Source of the DNA: Kwoniella bestiolae CBS 10118
Taxonomy: Eukaryota > Basidiomycota > Tremellomycetes > Tremellales > Cryptococcaceae
DNA length: 64,000 bases
Assembly (NCBI RefSeq): GCF_000512585.2
Contig: NC_089243.1
Coordinates: 1,240,001 to 1,304,000, forward strand
Direction: 5' to 3'
The notes below the pieces were generated by a model that ran no database searches, was not told the DNA's origin, and saw only the letters and a list, made by a program, of their open reading frames with translations. This document shows positions 35,001 through 46,262 of the stretch, in pieces (position 1 is the stretch's first letter; each line of letters opens with the position of its first letter). The translations under genes and the position numbers were made by a program.

Positions 35001-36733
35001 GAGATGAAGATTTAGACTTACATCGATGACTTTTGCTAATCCTGCTCCGCATAGGAATTCGGCGATGTTTCCATTAGGATGTTTACTGGATCACCGGATT
35101 CCGCTCAGCTAACTCCAATGACATGATACTAGTAGATATATAGATTGATCTTGACTTACGCGATACCAATGATGACACTTGCACCACCAGACGTCGGAGC
35201 AGGTAAACCATTAGTGCCGTTGGCAGGTTTGTTCGCTCCCGCAGGTGTGGGGCCAGATTGGAAGGGTGAAGCGCCTAATGATACGGGAGCAGAGAGGAGT
35301 CGGACTTTGATGGATCGTTGGAGCATTCTTACTTCTGTGAAGAATTTTGCCTACATGTCACATGATGGGGTTTCAGCACCAGCTAATTCAGCCATACTGG
35401 CTAGTACAGAGGTGGTGACAGAACTCACCTCTTCACCCCATGGCTCAGCTGAAGAAGAATCACTATCCCTTCCAACGGATGCTCTGGGAGCTTTGGCACC
35501 GGCCAGAACAAGGTTGACAAACTGGTGATTCCCTTCGTCGAGTAGTAAACGAACACGTAATTGGGTACCATCCCTCACACCTTCGACTATAGCTATTGAA
35601 GCCCATGAAGATCAGTATAAGCACGTTGGTCATTGGATTCTGTTAATGACTCACCATCCACATCTTCATCTTTGTGTTCAGCTACGAATGTATGGGGATC
35701 AGATGGCATCTGGAATGATACGGTTCTTTGCTATCGATTCCACATCCATACAAACTGATCAGCCTTTCGAGATCGACAAAAGGCAAGTTGGATAGATCTG
35801 ATGCGGAAATACTCACGCTCTCAGGCTGCTCGGCCCACAATCCTTTACCTTCACTCTTAGCTTGATCTTCTACCAACCTCAACTGTTCTCGCTTCTTCGC
35901 TTCTTCCGCGCCTAGTCGTCTATACCACAAATATCAGCTCTGACCATCCTCAATAAAGCTCAGGAAGAGGAATAACTGACCGGACAGCCTCTTCACCTTC
36001 ACCCATACCATCCCTCAGCTTTGCCCAACCGTTCGATACGACCAAAGTAGCTACATCCTGAGGTGGTTGACCTGGTCCGGGAGGAGCGATGAGAAGCGAA
36101 ACGAATTCTCTTTCTTGGCCCTGCATGTTCAGTCAGCTGCCCAATTCCATGGAACCTCAGGGTGATGAAAACTCAAACTCACTGAGCTGGTAATGCTATG
36201 TGTGACGGTATATGCTACTTCTTTACCTACCAGCAAAGCTCTCATGTATTCTCTTGCTGAAAACGCGAATGGCTACGACGATAATTTCAGACAATGTTTG
36301 GCAAAGAAAGACTAAGGGCACATTCGACTCACCTCATCTTCACGGATTGTGGAACCTAATCTAGGGGATTGTATACCGGCGAGATGTAGGAGTCTATACA
36401 ACGAGATCAGCTGTCATCCTCCAGGAGAGATTCCTAGCTTACTTCTCCTTGGCTGGTTGACCCTTTGCTGGAGCCTCTTTGGGTCGGATGATGACTGTAT
36501 CTCCAGACAAGACGGCTACATAGAATTGAGTCAGTGAGTTAATGCACGATGTACGATTACCTGTGTGATTGTTGTCTTACATTTTACGATCTGTTACAGA
36601 AGGGAGATGTCAGCATAGATCATACGACATTCTCGGCCCAGACGACCAAGCGCTCCCATTGAACCGATGAACCAGTCGAACAGTGGTCGAGAAGAGAAGA
36701 CTGAAACGTTGCACTCACAGCTCTAGTGGTCAT
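32010..36733 (-). CDS. SND1: Tudor staphylococcal nuclease (Tudor-SN / SND1)
   Basis: About 25 exons on the minus strand, with first exon 36719-36733 (MTTRA) and a 10-nt second exon (36581-36590). I estimate 900 or more residues. Domain order is four staphylococcal-nuclease-like repeats, a Tudor domain, and a partial fifth nuclease repeat. Markers in order include VKSVLSGDTVIIR, HLAGIQSPRLG and LVLAGAKAPR (repeats 1-2), and GLAKVIDWHAGI with the RIWGSDQISVV start of repeat 3. Repeat 4 shows FVLAGIRAPRTARN. The Tudor domain reads TGDLVSAKFSEDNQWYRAKV then LYFIDYGNEE. The tail ends GDVSED. Tudor-SN binds RNA and methyl-arginine proteins and acts in RNA processing and stress granules. I did not prove each internal splice junction. 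Confidence 0.88.
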
Positions 36734-37428
36734 ATTTGAGTGTGCTCTGGTCTTTTATCTCTTGAAGTGGTTGTCTATTCTGTCTATGTATGTTGTTGTT
36801 GATATATCTTGACAAGATGACATCGTAGTAATGTGGTCACTCGAGGAACACACTGACACGACACCCCCCCTCGTCAAGCGATGACCATGACCGAACAAAT
36901 CAGGCACGAGGTGGGGGAGGAGACATGCGTTACTTGTCCGCCATGTGAGAGACACGTGGTGCGAGTGAGTGATCGATGTTATTACGTTGTAATCATTCAT
37001 TCGTTATTGATTGACCACCATTTGGAATACTATCTTCACATAGATATGAGATAACTGATACCATCCCCATCATCATCAACCACACCTTGAACAAGTCATC
37101 ATCATAACCTGGGTACGACGAGATCAGAGAAGTGTATCACGACATCGCACGACTACAGCTACATTAAAGGAAAGGAGCCTTGTTATCATCCAACATCCTT
37201 TGAGCAGAGACGCTTGTCGAGTATCCGTGGTTGAACAAGGACATGATCCTTTTGGTTGATTTGTGATTTGATTCGGAGCTGAAATGGATAAAAGGTGATT
37301 CTCAAATCACACCATCGTATATCGTCGGCGTGCTTATCAATATCATTGGTATAAATAGGTAGCACCGCTCATTCCTATCACAACCCACGAACTCACTATC
37401 CTCTGATAACCATCAACCAGATTCAACA
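36734..37428. promoter_or_regulatory. Divergent promoter region, Tudor-SN / DUG3
   Basis: 695 bp between divergent starts. A short TATAAATAG motif at 37350-37358 lies about 75 bp before the DUG3 start, a plausible TATA element. A CACGTG at 36953-36958 is a candidate bHLH site. No gene seen. Confidence 0.45.
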
Positions 37429-39442
37429 ATGTGTCGATTCGTGAGTCTCTTGCCATCCATTTAAGAAAAAATGGTTCTGACACTTTGATACTGTCACAGC
37501 TCGTATACAAAGGCACAGAGCCTATCCAGCTCTCACACTTGGTCACCCGACCTAAACACAGTATCATCAATCAGGCATTCGAAAGTAAATTGAGAATGCC
37601 AAGTAGTAGACCAATGAATGTGGGTCTATCAAATTTCTTCCATCTCTCTTCTTCCCTCCCAACCTCAAAAATTCGGTCACGCTAATTCTCAATACATCTT
37701 TTTACACTATAGGCAGACGGCTTTGGTATCGGATGGTACGACCCCCTCCCCGCCCCAGCCACTCTTACCCTCCCACGAGCGACGAGTATCCCCGCCCCTC
37801 CAGAGCCGACCACTCCATTAGAGGGTCAAACGCCCTCACATTCATCTCACTCCCAGGAATATATACCTACGCCCGTACCCCCCAATGATCCAAGTCAGGA
37901 TATCCAGGTCGATCCCATGGCGGGGTTGGATCAAACGTCTGTCGAGATACTGAAAGCGAGGGAGAGGGAGAGGGAGCTGGAGAATGAACGACCATGCTTG
38001 TTCAAATCTATACATCCTGTGAGTCATCATCGGATCATCACCAGCAGGTAGTGTATTGACTGATATTTCGAATGTGACGGCGTTAGGCATGGAGTAATGC
38101 GAACTTGACGAGATTGGCAGAGAAGATACGGAGTGCTTTAGTCTTGTAAGCTACCTCATAGTCCCACGGGTAAATGTAGGTGTAAGCTAATGGAGAGAAT
38201 AATCGGTGCAGTGCGCACGTAAGAGCATCAACAATGGCAGGGGCACGTAAGTGTCTACATTTTCCACTCCTATCTGATGTTTATCCGTATTCACCGCTGA
38301 TCTCTCTTCCCCGCAGCATCCGAAGACAACTGTCATCCGTGGATGTTCGACAAATTAATGTGGATGCACAACGGCGAGATAAACGAGTTCAGAAAGATCA
38401 AGAGAGCAGTGCAGCAATCCTTGCCCGAGGAACTATTCCTGTACCCATCTGGATATACAGGTAAGCTCATTCATTCTCGTTAGCTACATCCCTTTCCCCA
38501 ACTTGTGAGCTACAAGGCCAGCTGACTTGGTATGATGTTCACAGATTCAGAATGGGCATTCATGATTTTCCTTTCCAAAGTAGGTTCGAAAAGATACCAT
38601 GTTCAGAGCAGGACAAAGATTAATTGGTAGTGATAGCTCAAAGACCCCCACGCTCGTTCGTTCTCGCATGTCGAGCTGAGAGACGCTATGATGGAGACTA
38701 TACGGTTCATCAATAAACTTTCCAAAGAAGCTGGTATCGTGAGTTGAACAGACTGTGTTGTCGAATCTAGAGTTGCGGCTCATCCAAACTTTATCTAATC
38801 ACAGACCGGACCGAGTCTGATGAATTTCGTGGTGACTGATGGTGAGACAGTGGTAGCTACTAGGTGAGTAACCCTTTCTTCCCGATCTTTCTCAGCAGTC
38901 TGGTACCACTTGAAGAGATGAAACTGATAGAATACCTGTGTCTCAGATACATCTCATCCCGAACATCCGAGGCATCCTCCCTCTTCTTCTCCTCTGGAAC
39001 CTCCTTCGACGAGTATCAAGAAGGTGGATTATACCGAATGACCAAAGCGGACAAGAGGGAAAATATCATCATGATTGCGTCAGAACCGTTGACATTCGAA
39101 AGAAGCGATTGGATGGAGGTCAAGACTAACACTATGATAGTGATTACTCCCAAGGTGGGTCTGTTACCTCCCGCGAGACAATCGGATTCGTGTGTAATGC
39201 TGATTGACCTGGATTACAGATGAACCTCCTTCAAATACCTATAATAGACGAGCACTGGGTCACCCCGCAAGATCCAGCAGCACTTACTAGATCTAGAGAT
39301 TTCGCCATCAAGATGGGCTTTGGTGAGTGACGTGTTTTTTCCTTCGGGACACTTCAGAGAGCTGATGCTATTAATGTGGGGGATAGGTCTCGGTTTCGCC
39401 TCTGAACAAGCTAGGAACGATGCTGTCAGTGCGGCTGCCTAG
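37429..39442 (+). CDS. DUG3: Dug3-type class II glutamine amidotransferase
   Basis: Twelve exons join to 412 residues; the first is only 12 nt (37429-37440) and encodes MCRF. Cys2, exposed after Met removal, is the N-terminal nucleophile of class II amidotransferases. The family core is clear: LVYKGTEPIQLSHLVTRP, HSIINQAFESKLR, GFGIGWYD, FAHVRAST and CHPWMFDKLMWMHNGEI. Dug3 works with Dug1/Dug2 in the cytosolic pathway that degrades glutathione in fungi. Residues about 55-136 are a Pro/Ser/Glu-rich insertion between the GFGIGWYD motif and CLFKSIHPAWSN, which are nearly adjacent in yeast Dug3 (357 residues). The insertion accounts for the extra length. Confidence 0.9.
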
Positions 39443-39829
39443 ATGATTTGGGATCTTTCACTTGACTTTATCATTCATTGTATTATATTTGCATCGTTCG
39501 ATTGGCATTGGCATAGGCAGGGGTACTGTAGCGGAGTGTGTTTGATTGGATTGGACATAGATAGGTGTTGATTGTAAATATATTGAAAATGCATGGTCAT
39601 GACACCAAAGGTTGATCAATAATCTACGTTGATCTACGCATTGATCTGCGAATGTTCGATCAACATTGATTGACAATGTCTGTGCAACGCTGCAAATGGG
39701 AATTGACGATAAGAGTGTTGTTGATCCATACCGACCATTGTTTGCTATAGTATATTATCTGTTTGTATGTTTGCATAACAACATATATATCTCAAAACAC
39801 ACAAACCAAACTTCCATCCTCCAATCAAG
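39443..39829. other. Intergenic, no gene seen
   Basis: 387 bp. It contains GTTGATC/GATCAAC repeats around 39610-39665 (GATCAAT, GATCTACG, GATCAACATTGATTG) and AT-rich promoter sequence. No coding signal. Confidence 0.45.
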
Positions 39830-41188
39830 ATGGTCGCACCCACCTTCACCTCATGGAACAATCTCCATCAGCCCCCCAAACCGGTATTCCCTCGAAACCC
39901 AAACCCAAATGCAGTCCCAGTCCCAAATCCATCAGCGACGAACCAACCGTTCAAGTCGGGTCAATTCAAGCCTATATCATTCAGCTTCAATCTCGGTTCT
40001 ACTTCTAATCCCAAATCCAAATTCAATCCCCCTCCTACTTATAATGCCCCTCCTCCATCGGATCCCTCTCCCACTTCCACTTCTATCACTTCAGCCTCTT
40101 CTAATCTCACATCCACATCTCTCAGCACCATCCTCGACCGAATCAAACAAGGCGCGCCACTCCCACCTCGAGCCGCACCGCCGGTCCACCCATGGAGACG
40201 AATGCACGTTGACCTAACGAACTCGCAGACTCGAACGGATCTATCTCAGGCATTCAATATTGTTCGAACAATTCCATTCGACGACATACTCTTTCCACCT
40301 ACTCCGATAGACAACAACAACAACACCACCAACAAAGGAGACCAACTGGAATTGAATGTAGATCAAGAAGTGAGGGAGTACGATCCGTCTCAGCCATACT
40401 TTAGTCCCTTCAAGTCATCCGCTAAGAGCGATACCCCGCCTCATCAGATGACTCCACTCTCTCTTCGTCAAGTGATCGTGCCCGATCCAGAACCGACATC
40501 AGCACCAGCTCCAGTAAGATTATCAGCTCCCGCTCGAAGTGAAATCCAAGGGAAGAAGAAGGCTTCCAACTTGTCGGCAGTGTCAACAAAGAAGAAATCC
40601 AAGATAACCACCCATACCAACAAATCTTCGCATATCCACTTATCCAAGAAACTCGAAATGAAGAAAACCCAGCTAAAACTGATCGGTAAGAAGAAGTCTC
40701 CGCACAATGCCCCTGCCCCTGCCATGGACTCGGACTTGCACGTGCACGATCCCATACTTATGAAGATCCCAACCGCCCAACTAAGGGATCAACGAAAAGC
40801 CGCGCAACGAAGGGGTCTGAGCCTCGAGGCGTATTTGAAGAGAAAGGAGGGACAGAATAAAGGTGGTATCACTCCTGGCGAGAGAGTGTCGGTATCGCTG
40901 AAAGATAGAATTGGGAACGGTAATGGCTCTGGGTTATTCAGTCATAATCAGAATATCCCAAAGTCAGAAGAAAGTAAATTGGATGTGTTCATAAAGGTAC
41001 AGTGCGCCAAGTTAGCCTTGTGCACACTCGTTCGCTAATAATACGGATACATGAATTAGCTCATCAAAGGTGATCCTGAGATTCAAGATATATTCACTCA
41101 CCACACCACCGCCACTACCGCTGCACTAGAAAATAACGCTAAATTCAGATTATACAAGCGATTGGGTGAGATCGTAGATAGGTTTTGA
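39830..41188 (+). CDS. Disordered basic protein, unrecognised
   Basis: Two exons (39830-40996, 41060-41188) give 431 residues. The first 130 residues are Pro/Asn/Ser rich. A basic central region (~235-290) has GKKKASNLSAVSTKKKSK and similar runs, suggesting a nuclear localisation signal. Near residues 305-345 a helical segment LRDQRKAAQRRGLSLEAYLKRK stands out and may be the conserved core. The last exon encodes a compact helical C-terminus (LIKGDPEIQDIF, KFRLYKRLGEIVDRF). I recognise no family; a nucleic-acid-binding or chromatin role would be a guess. Confidence 0.7.
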
Positions 41189-41596
41189 GGCATTTGCAGA
41201 AAAGGGCTTTTTTTTTTCGATCGTTAGATTATTCAGTTGATGGATGTCTGCTTTGTACAGCATCTTATCTCTTTGTACATTACATACAAGTTATCCAGTT
41301 TCTTTACACCGACTTATCGGACATTTTGGGTTAACTGAAGGTTGTTCATTATATTCCCTTCTTGTATATAGATGCAGCAGCATAGTCTTAGTCTTGCCGG
41401 AGGGGGCATCAACACGTGCAAGCACAGTAGCATGTCAAGGCAAAGCAGAACAAAACAAAGCATTATATTATCTTATCATCCCTTGGACATCCTACATCAT
41501 TCAACCCAAACCAAGCATACGCCAAACATCGAAACACCAAAACACCTAAAACCTGGAACATCCGATCTAAATAAAAGAACCAAGACATCAAATATA
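41189..41596. other. Convergent intergenic region
   Basis: 408 bp between converging genes. It includes an 11-nt T run at about 41208-41218 just past the upstream stop. No gene seen. Confidence 0.45.
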
Positions 41597-44500
41597 TCAA
41601 GCCATAATCCCGCCCTCACCCCTCCGCCCTCTGACCACCTTGATCGGACTCCTCTCTGTCCTAGCTACAACCACCCCCGTCTCATTATCCGTCTCCGTCT
41701 CGTAGTCCATTATGGTATTTTCATGTTCACTCTCGCTGAATATTTCTTGTTGATTCGTTCGAGGTATCGTCGTTCCATCTTGAGATCGCGGGATCGCTTC
41801 GGTCTGATCCGATTGAAGGGGAGGGATAGGGCTCAAGCTTCCCTCTCCCGCGTTATGCTCGGTGACGCTAATATCCCCAACAGGCCCATCCCTTCCAGCC
41901 AATAACCAAGCCAAAACTCTATCTTCCGGTCCGACCTTTATCCCCATTCCCTCTTGTCCAGCCCGACTACCGTCGGGCGACGGCGATTCCCTCGGCACAC
42001 CATACTGACTCAATATCGCATCAAGTAACAACCTACATTCCCCAGCACTCGTAGCGTGATCCAACAATCTCCTGAGCGGTATGAGATCATGCAGCGGGAT
42101 AGTCGGTATCTCGACCTCTTTGGGAGTCTGGGTACCAGTTTCGGAAGTTGGTTTTCTCGGGACGATCACGTCCTCCGTAGAGGTAGATTTCGACTGACTA
42201 ACGATTGACTTCACTGGACTAGGAATCGGTATCATGGTTTGATGTTGGGTTGTAGGAGTCGTATAGGTCGATTGGGGGGAAATGACCGAATGGGCAGTTT
42301 TAAATGATGTGGCTGATCCAGGGATGGCTAGTCCTTCGAGATCGGGTCTTCCATACGAAGAGGAGGTCGTACTGGTGGTGGTGACCGTCACTTGTTGACC
42401 CAACACCGGAGGATCACTCGATTCCTTGGTCATCCTCTGGTCGTCTTCGCCTTCCAGTGCACTGACAGCGCCTATACCCAATCCAACCATCTTCCGATTC
42501 TCACTCGCTCTTCTACCCTCCGTGTGGGCCTCATCATGGAGCGCAGGCTGACTACCCCGTCGCTCAACAGGCGAGGCAAGATTACTGCTACCTCTTCTCT
42601 CCCCTCCCAGTCCTAATCCAGCAGCACTTCCTCTTCTCTCACCAATCGCACTGCCCCGTCTCTCAGCAAACTTCGCAGAAGCTTCTCGCGCAGCATCCGA
42701 AGTCCTACTAGCATTACTGCCCTTCCTCCTATCCCTATCTCTATCGTAATCATCTCCAGTGGCGAACGGTCTAAATGCAACTGGAATAGTCGACAACGAA
42801 TGCAAAGACTTTTGCTTTTTTGGCATTCCCATACCCCCTCCAGAACCTAATTGGGGCTGTGAATTTGGATCTTCGAATCCTGCCCATCCACTTATCCTCG
42901 GTCCGTTCAGAGCAGTACTATGCGATTCTGACCTACTGATAGAGCTCGAGTTCAGTTTCGAGAACGACGACGATGATGTGGGGATTGGCGATTTCTCTTT
43001 CTCTTTCTTGGACTTGGTAACTTTATTTACTAATGCTCTGAAACCTTTACCCGGCTTAGCAGTTTGAGGAGGATCGGCTGACCCTTCTTCTTCGATATTT
43101 GGTGTCTGAGTTTGCGATTTAAATGTAGCCTCAGATGCAGGTGGAGGAGTGTTGTTGAAGAAATCCGCTAATTCTTGAGCTTCGGTTTTCTTCCTCGTTC
43201 GACTCTGACCAGGGAAGGCATATTCATCTTCACCCTCTTCATCTCTGTTCAAAGCTTCGCGAGATCGACCGTTCGGTCTATTCAAGCTTGATGAGGAGAA
43301 TTGTGATCTAGTCAAGGTGGGTTGAGGTGAGAAATCATTTTGAGGGAGACTTTGGGGAGAAGTAAAGTGTGATTGCGTATTAATTGAAGGTGACGAGCTA
43401 GCAGTGACGTCCGAGGTATCCACAGCTCGAGTGGCATCAATTTTACTGGGAGATGGGAACGTCGATTCTGGTGCTGGGGGCGGAGGCGTACCTAGAACAA
43501 CAGCCGGAACGGTCCTTTTGACCTTCTCAGGCCCTGATGATCTGAATCCACCTTTCTTTGTGGGGCTGGCAGGCTCATAGGCACCTTCAGATGCTAATAA
43601 CTCCATCAGACTTTCTTTTTTCTGACCTGGACGACCAGCCAGTTCCTCTTCATCCGCGTTCTCCTCGATAGTGGATGCTGCTCGGGCTTGCAATCTACGC
43701 TGAGCAGAGTCCGCACGAGGTCGATTATTGAGCGACGGGGAGGAGTGCTGAGTCGGCGAGGCATGAGCGGATTGAGCTTGACTGGCATGATCGTTTTCGG
43801 AGACAGTGCCGCGAGGTTGGGTCGAAGGTGGAGTCGGGAACTGGGCAGGGGAGATGTTTTCTGATCGAGTAGATTTCGCTGATATAGATGGGTTTGGAGA
43901 TTCGGTCGCACGACGTCGGTTGGCAGTGCCCTAGTCATACAATATCCGTCAGCCAAGGTCAGGGTCTCAATCGAATGTGATAAGTCTCCACTCACATCGA
44001 AGTTCTTCAATCTACTAGGCGTCAAGCTGACTTTCATAGTTTCACCACTCCTCACCAACGCATCAAATTCCTCTTGTGCCTCCTGTATGGACTGCTCGTC
44101 GTCCCCATTCAAGCTCTCATGGTATGAATCATGAAAAGCACCCAGCATTGATCTGGTATTCTCACTCAAAACACTTCCACTTCTCTCATGTCCCTGTCCC
44201 CGGAGTAAATGATGTTTGCCAGGAGAGTTGGCAGACTTCTTACTCAGTTGTGATCCTTTGCGCATTACTCCTCCGGCTATCCCGCCATATCGGTTGGTAT
44301 CGATAGACGAACGGGACTCGTGATTTGATTGGGATGAAGTGACATTTCGACTAGCTTCGAACGAGCCATCTCGATGTTGTCCTAATGATACTTTCGAAGC
44401 GTGCGGCGAGCCAGACGCTAAGGGTGATGCTCTACCACCTGCTGATTGGCTCGTACTGGGACGTGATGGGTTGGATCGCTTGTGTCGTGTTCCCGCACGG

Positions 44501-45471
44501 ATAGCAGCTTCCAGTTGGTCCTTGACTGTTTCCATGGTCAGCTACGCGGAACAATCTATAGCGTCGACTAGCTCACCCTTCATCTTTTTGAACAGACCCC
44601 ATACGCTCTCATCCTCACATAGAGCGGTATATAACTCCTGTGGTCCAGCTACTACTATCTCCGAGTCTCTAGCTACGACACTGGCGAGTTGAGATAATAC
44701 GTGTTCGCAAACGTGTCTGTCAACAGCCAAGATTAGCATTACATCCACAACATTTCGCAGCAATATCGGATAACGACTCGCTCTATGATCGCTGTCATCC
44801 ACAAGGCAGCAGGTTCGACCGTATCTTCCGAAGCATCCCCTCCCGCCTTTTTCCACGCAGCCAGTATCTCCTCTTCCAGAGCTTCATCCGCATTCTCCTG
44901 TGATGCCATTGTCTATCACCACAAACGGCAGATCAGCTCTTCACTCCACATTTGATGGATGCAGCATGTAAGAGAAAAAGGGTGATTTACAGAGTAAGAA
45001 ACGCATTTCAACCTCAACAGCTCTACAGCTTTATCGACATTCAGCGATCTCCCTCCCCTCATTCCATTCCCTTGACCATCAGGTTGGAAACCCTTCCCCT
45101 GTCTTCTACCTTCGAGCCAACTTCGCAATTCCACCTCAGCCTCAGCTACTGCTGATCTCCCCAACGCACGGACATTGGTACTTTCACCCCCCTGGGAAGA
45201 CTTGTTATCGCCTGAGAATACTGATGGTATACCTTCTTTCCTTAGGTCAGAGGGGTTTATAGATTCTGCTGCGGATATGAGCGACACGAGGATCTCGTCC
45301 AGGAATGTATTGAGTGCTTGTAGGGCGGGGATGGATAGTGTTGTAGGTCGCAGGTCGGAAATGAGGGCATTGGCTGAGGTGGGGGATAGGTAGTCTGCTT
45401 GAATTGTGTGAATAGACGGGGTTATCGGATTATGGAGCGGAACAGTAGGAGAATGACTTACAGGAAGACAT
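41597..45471 (-). CDS. Large protein with helical N-terminus, unrecognised
   Basis: Six exons (45462-45471, 44991-45394, 44782-44912, 44577-44716, 43996-44525, 41597-43930) give 1182 residues. The short first exon (MSS plus one base) has a canonical GTAAGT donor. The first ~230 residues are mostly helical and conserved-looking: YLSPTSANALISDLRP, ALQALNTFLDEILVSLISAAE, LGRSAVAEAEVELRSW, HVCEHVLSQLASVVARDSE and ALCEDESVWGLFKKMK. The other ~950 residues are disordered and Ser/Pro/Arg rich. They include AERRGSA-type repeats (~520-560) and a short helical island near the C-terminus (PLRRLLDHATSAGECRLLLDAIL). One intron (44717-44781) appears to start with GC. A conserved fungal scaffold or regulator is likely; no function is known to me. 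Confidence 0.75.
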
Positions 45472-46262
45472 GTTGCCGGTGTACGGACTGTGGTCGTCGT
45501 CGTTGCTACCACTGCGCTCTATGAGTTTGATCTAGGTTGAGTGGGGGTATACCGTATGATGTGATAGATATCGTTGGTGACTGCTCTAAAGGTTGAATCT
45601 AATTTGACCAGGTGAGGAATGGTGGTGTTTGGTTGTTGGTGTTAGGATGTGGTATCGTATCCAAGTAGAATATCCGCTCTAATGCGCGCATGTGCCTCTT
45701 GTCGTGCAATGTGCTAGTACCGTTCATCCGTCCATCAATCAATAGTCCTGTAATATCCTTTGCCCTTTGTTTCAAATTGACACTATATCCCCTTTCTCCG
45801 AAATATATATGTTCCTGATCTGACCCGCAGCCAATGAGATGAGATGGGATGAGAAGAAGCCGAGCTGGGATGACAGCGAGTTGTCGTCGTACAGATGCTA
45901 GATGACAGATGCTAGATGGACGAGGTATGTCTTACAACACAATAGGTGATCTACAAGATACCTCTTTCCCAACCTGAAACCTGAAACGCGGTGTGAACTG
46001 AATGACGCTCGGACCTCGAAAGCGACAGCATGAGTACGGTGATCTCCGCCGTGGTCGAGTAAAGTGCACCACCGTGGGAAAGCAGGGGTCTGATGTTGGT
46101 TCGAAGCGAAAGGACTTGAAGCAAGTGTCAAATTAAAACCAGAATCAGACGAACCAGCTAAGCTGGCTGTCCACTATTATCGTCTAGGTTGTACAACTAC
46201 GAAAACAAATCCTCACAGAGATCCTCTCAACCGCCAGAGAGGTCACTCTACCTCCCCTCACC
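45472..46262. promoter_or_regulatory. Divergent intergenic region with a 14-bp tandem repeat
   Basis: 791 bp between divergent starts. ACAGATGCTAGATG occurs twice in direct tandem at 45891-45904 and 45905-45918. Pu-rich GATGAGATGGGATGAG lies just upstream, and a short AAATATATAT motif at 45800-45809. No gene seen. Confidence 0.5.

Noticed and set aside
41372..41905. 177-codon plus-strand frame
   Set aside because: It spans the convergent intergenic region and the antisense of a large minus-strand exon, with no family pattern.
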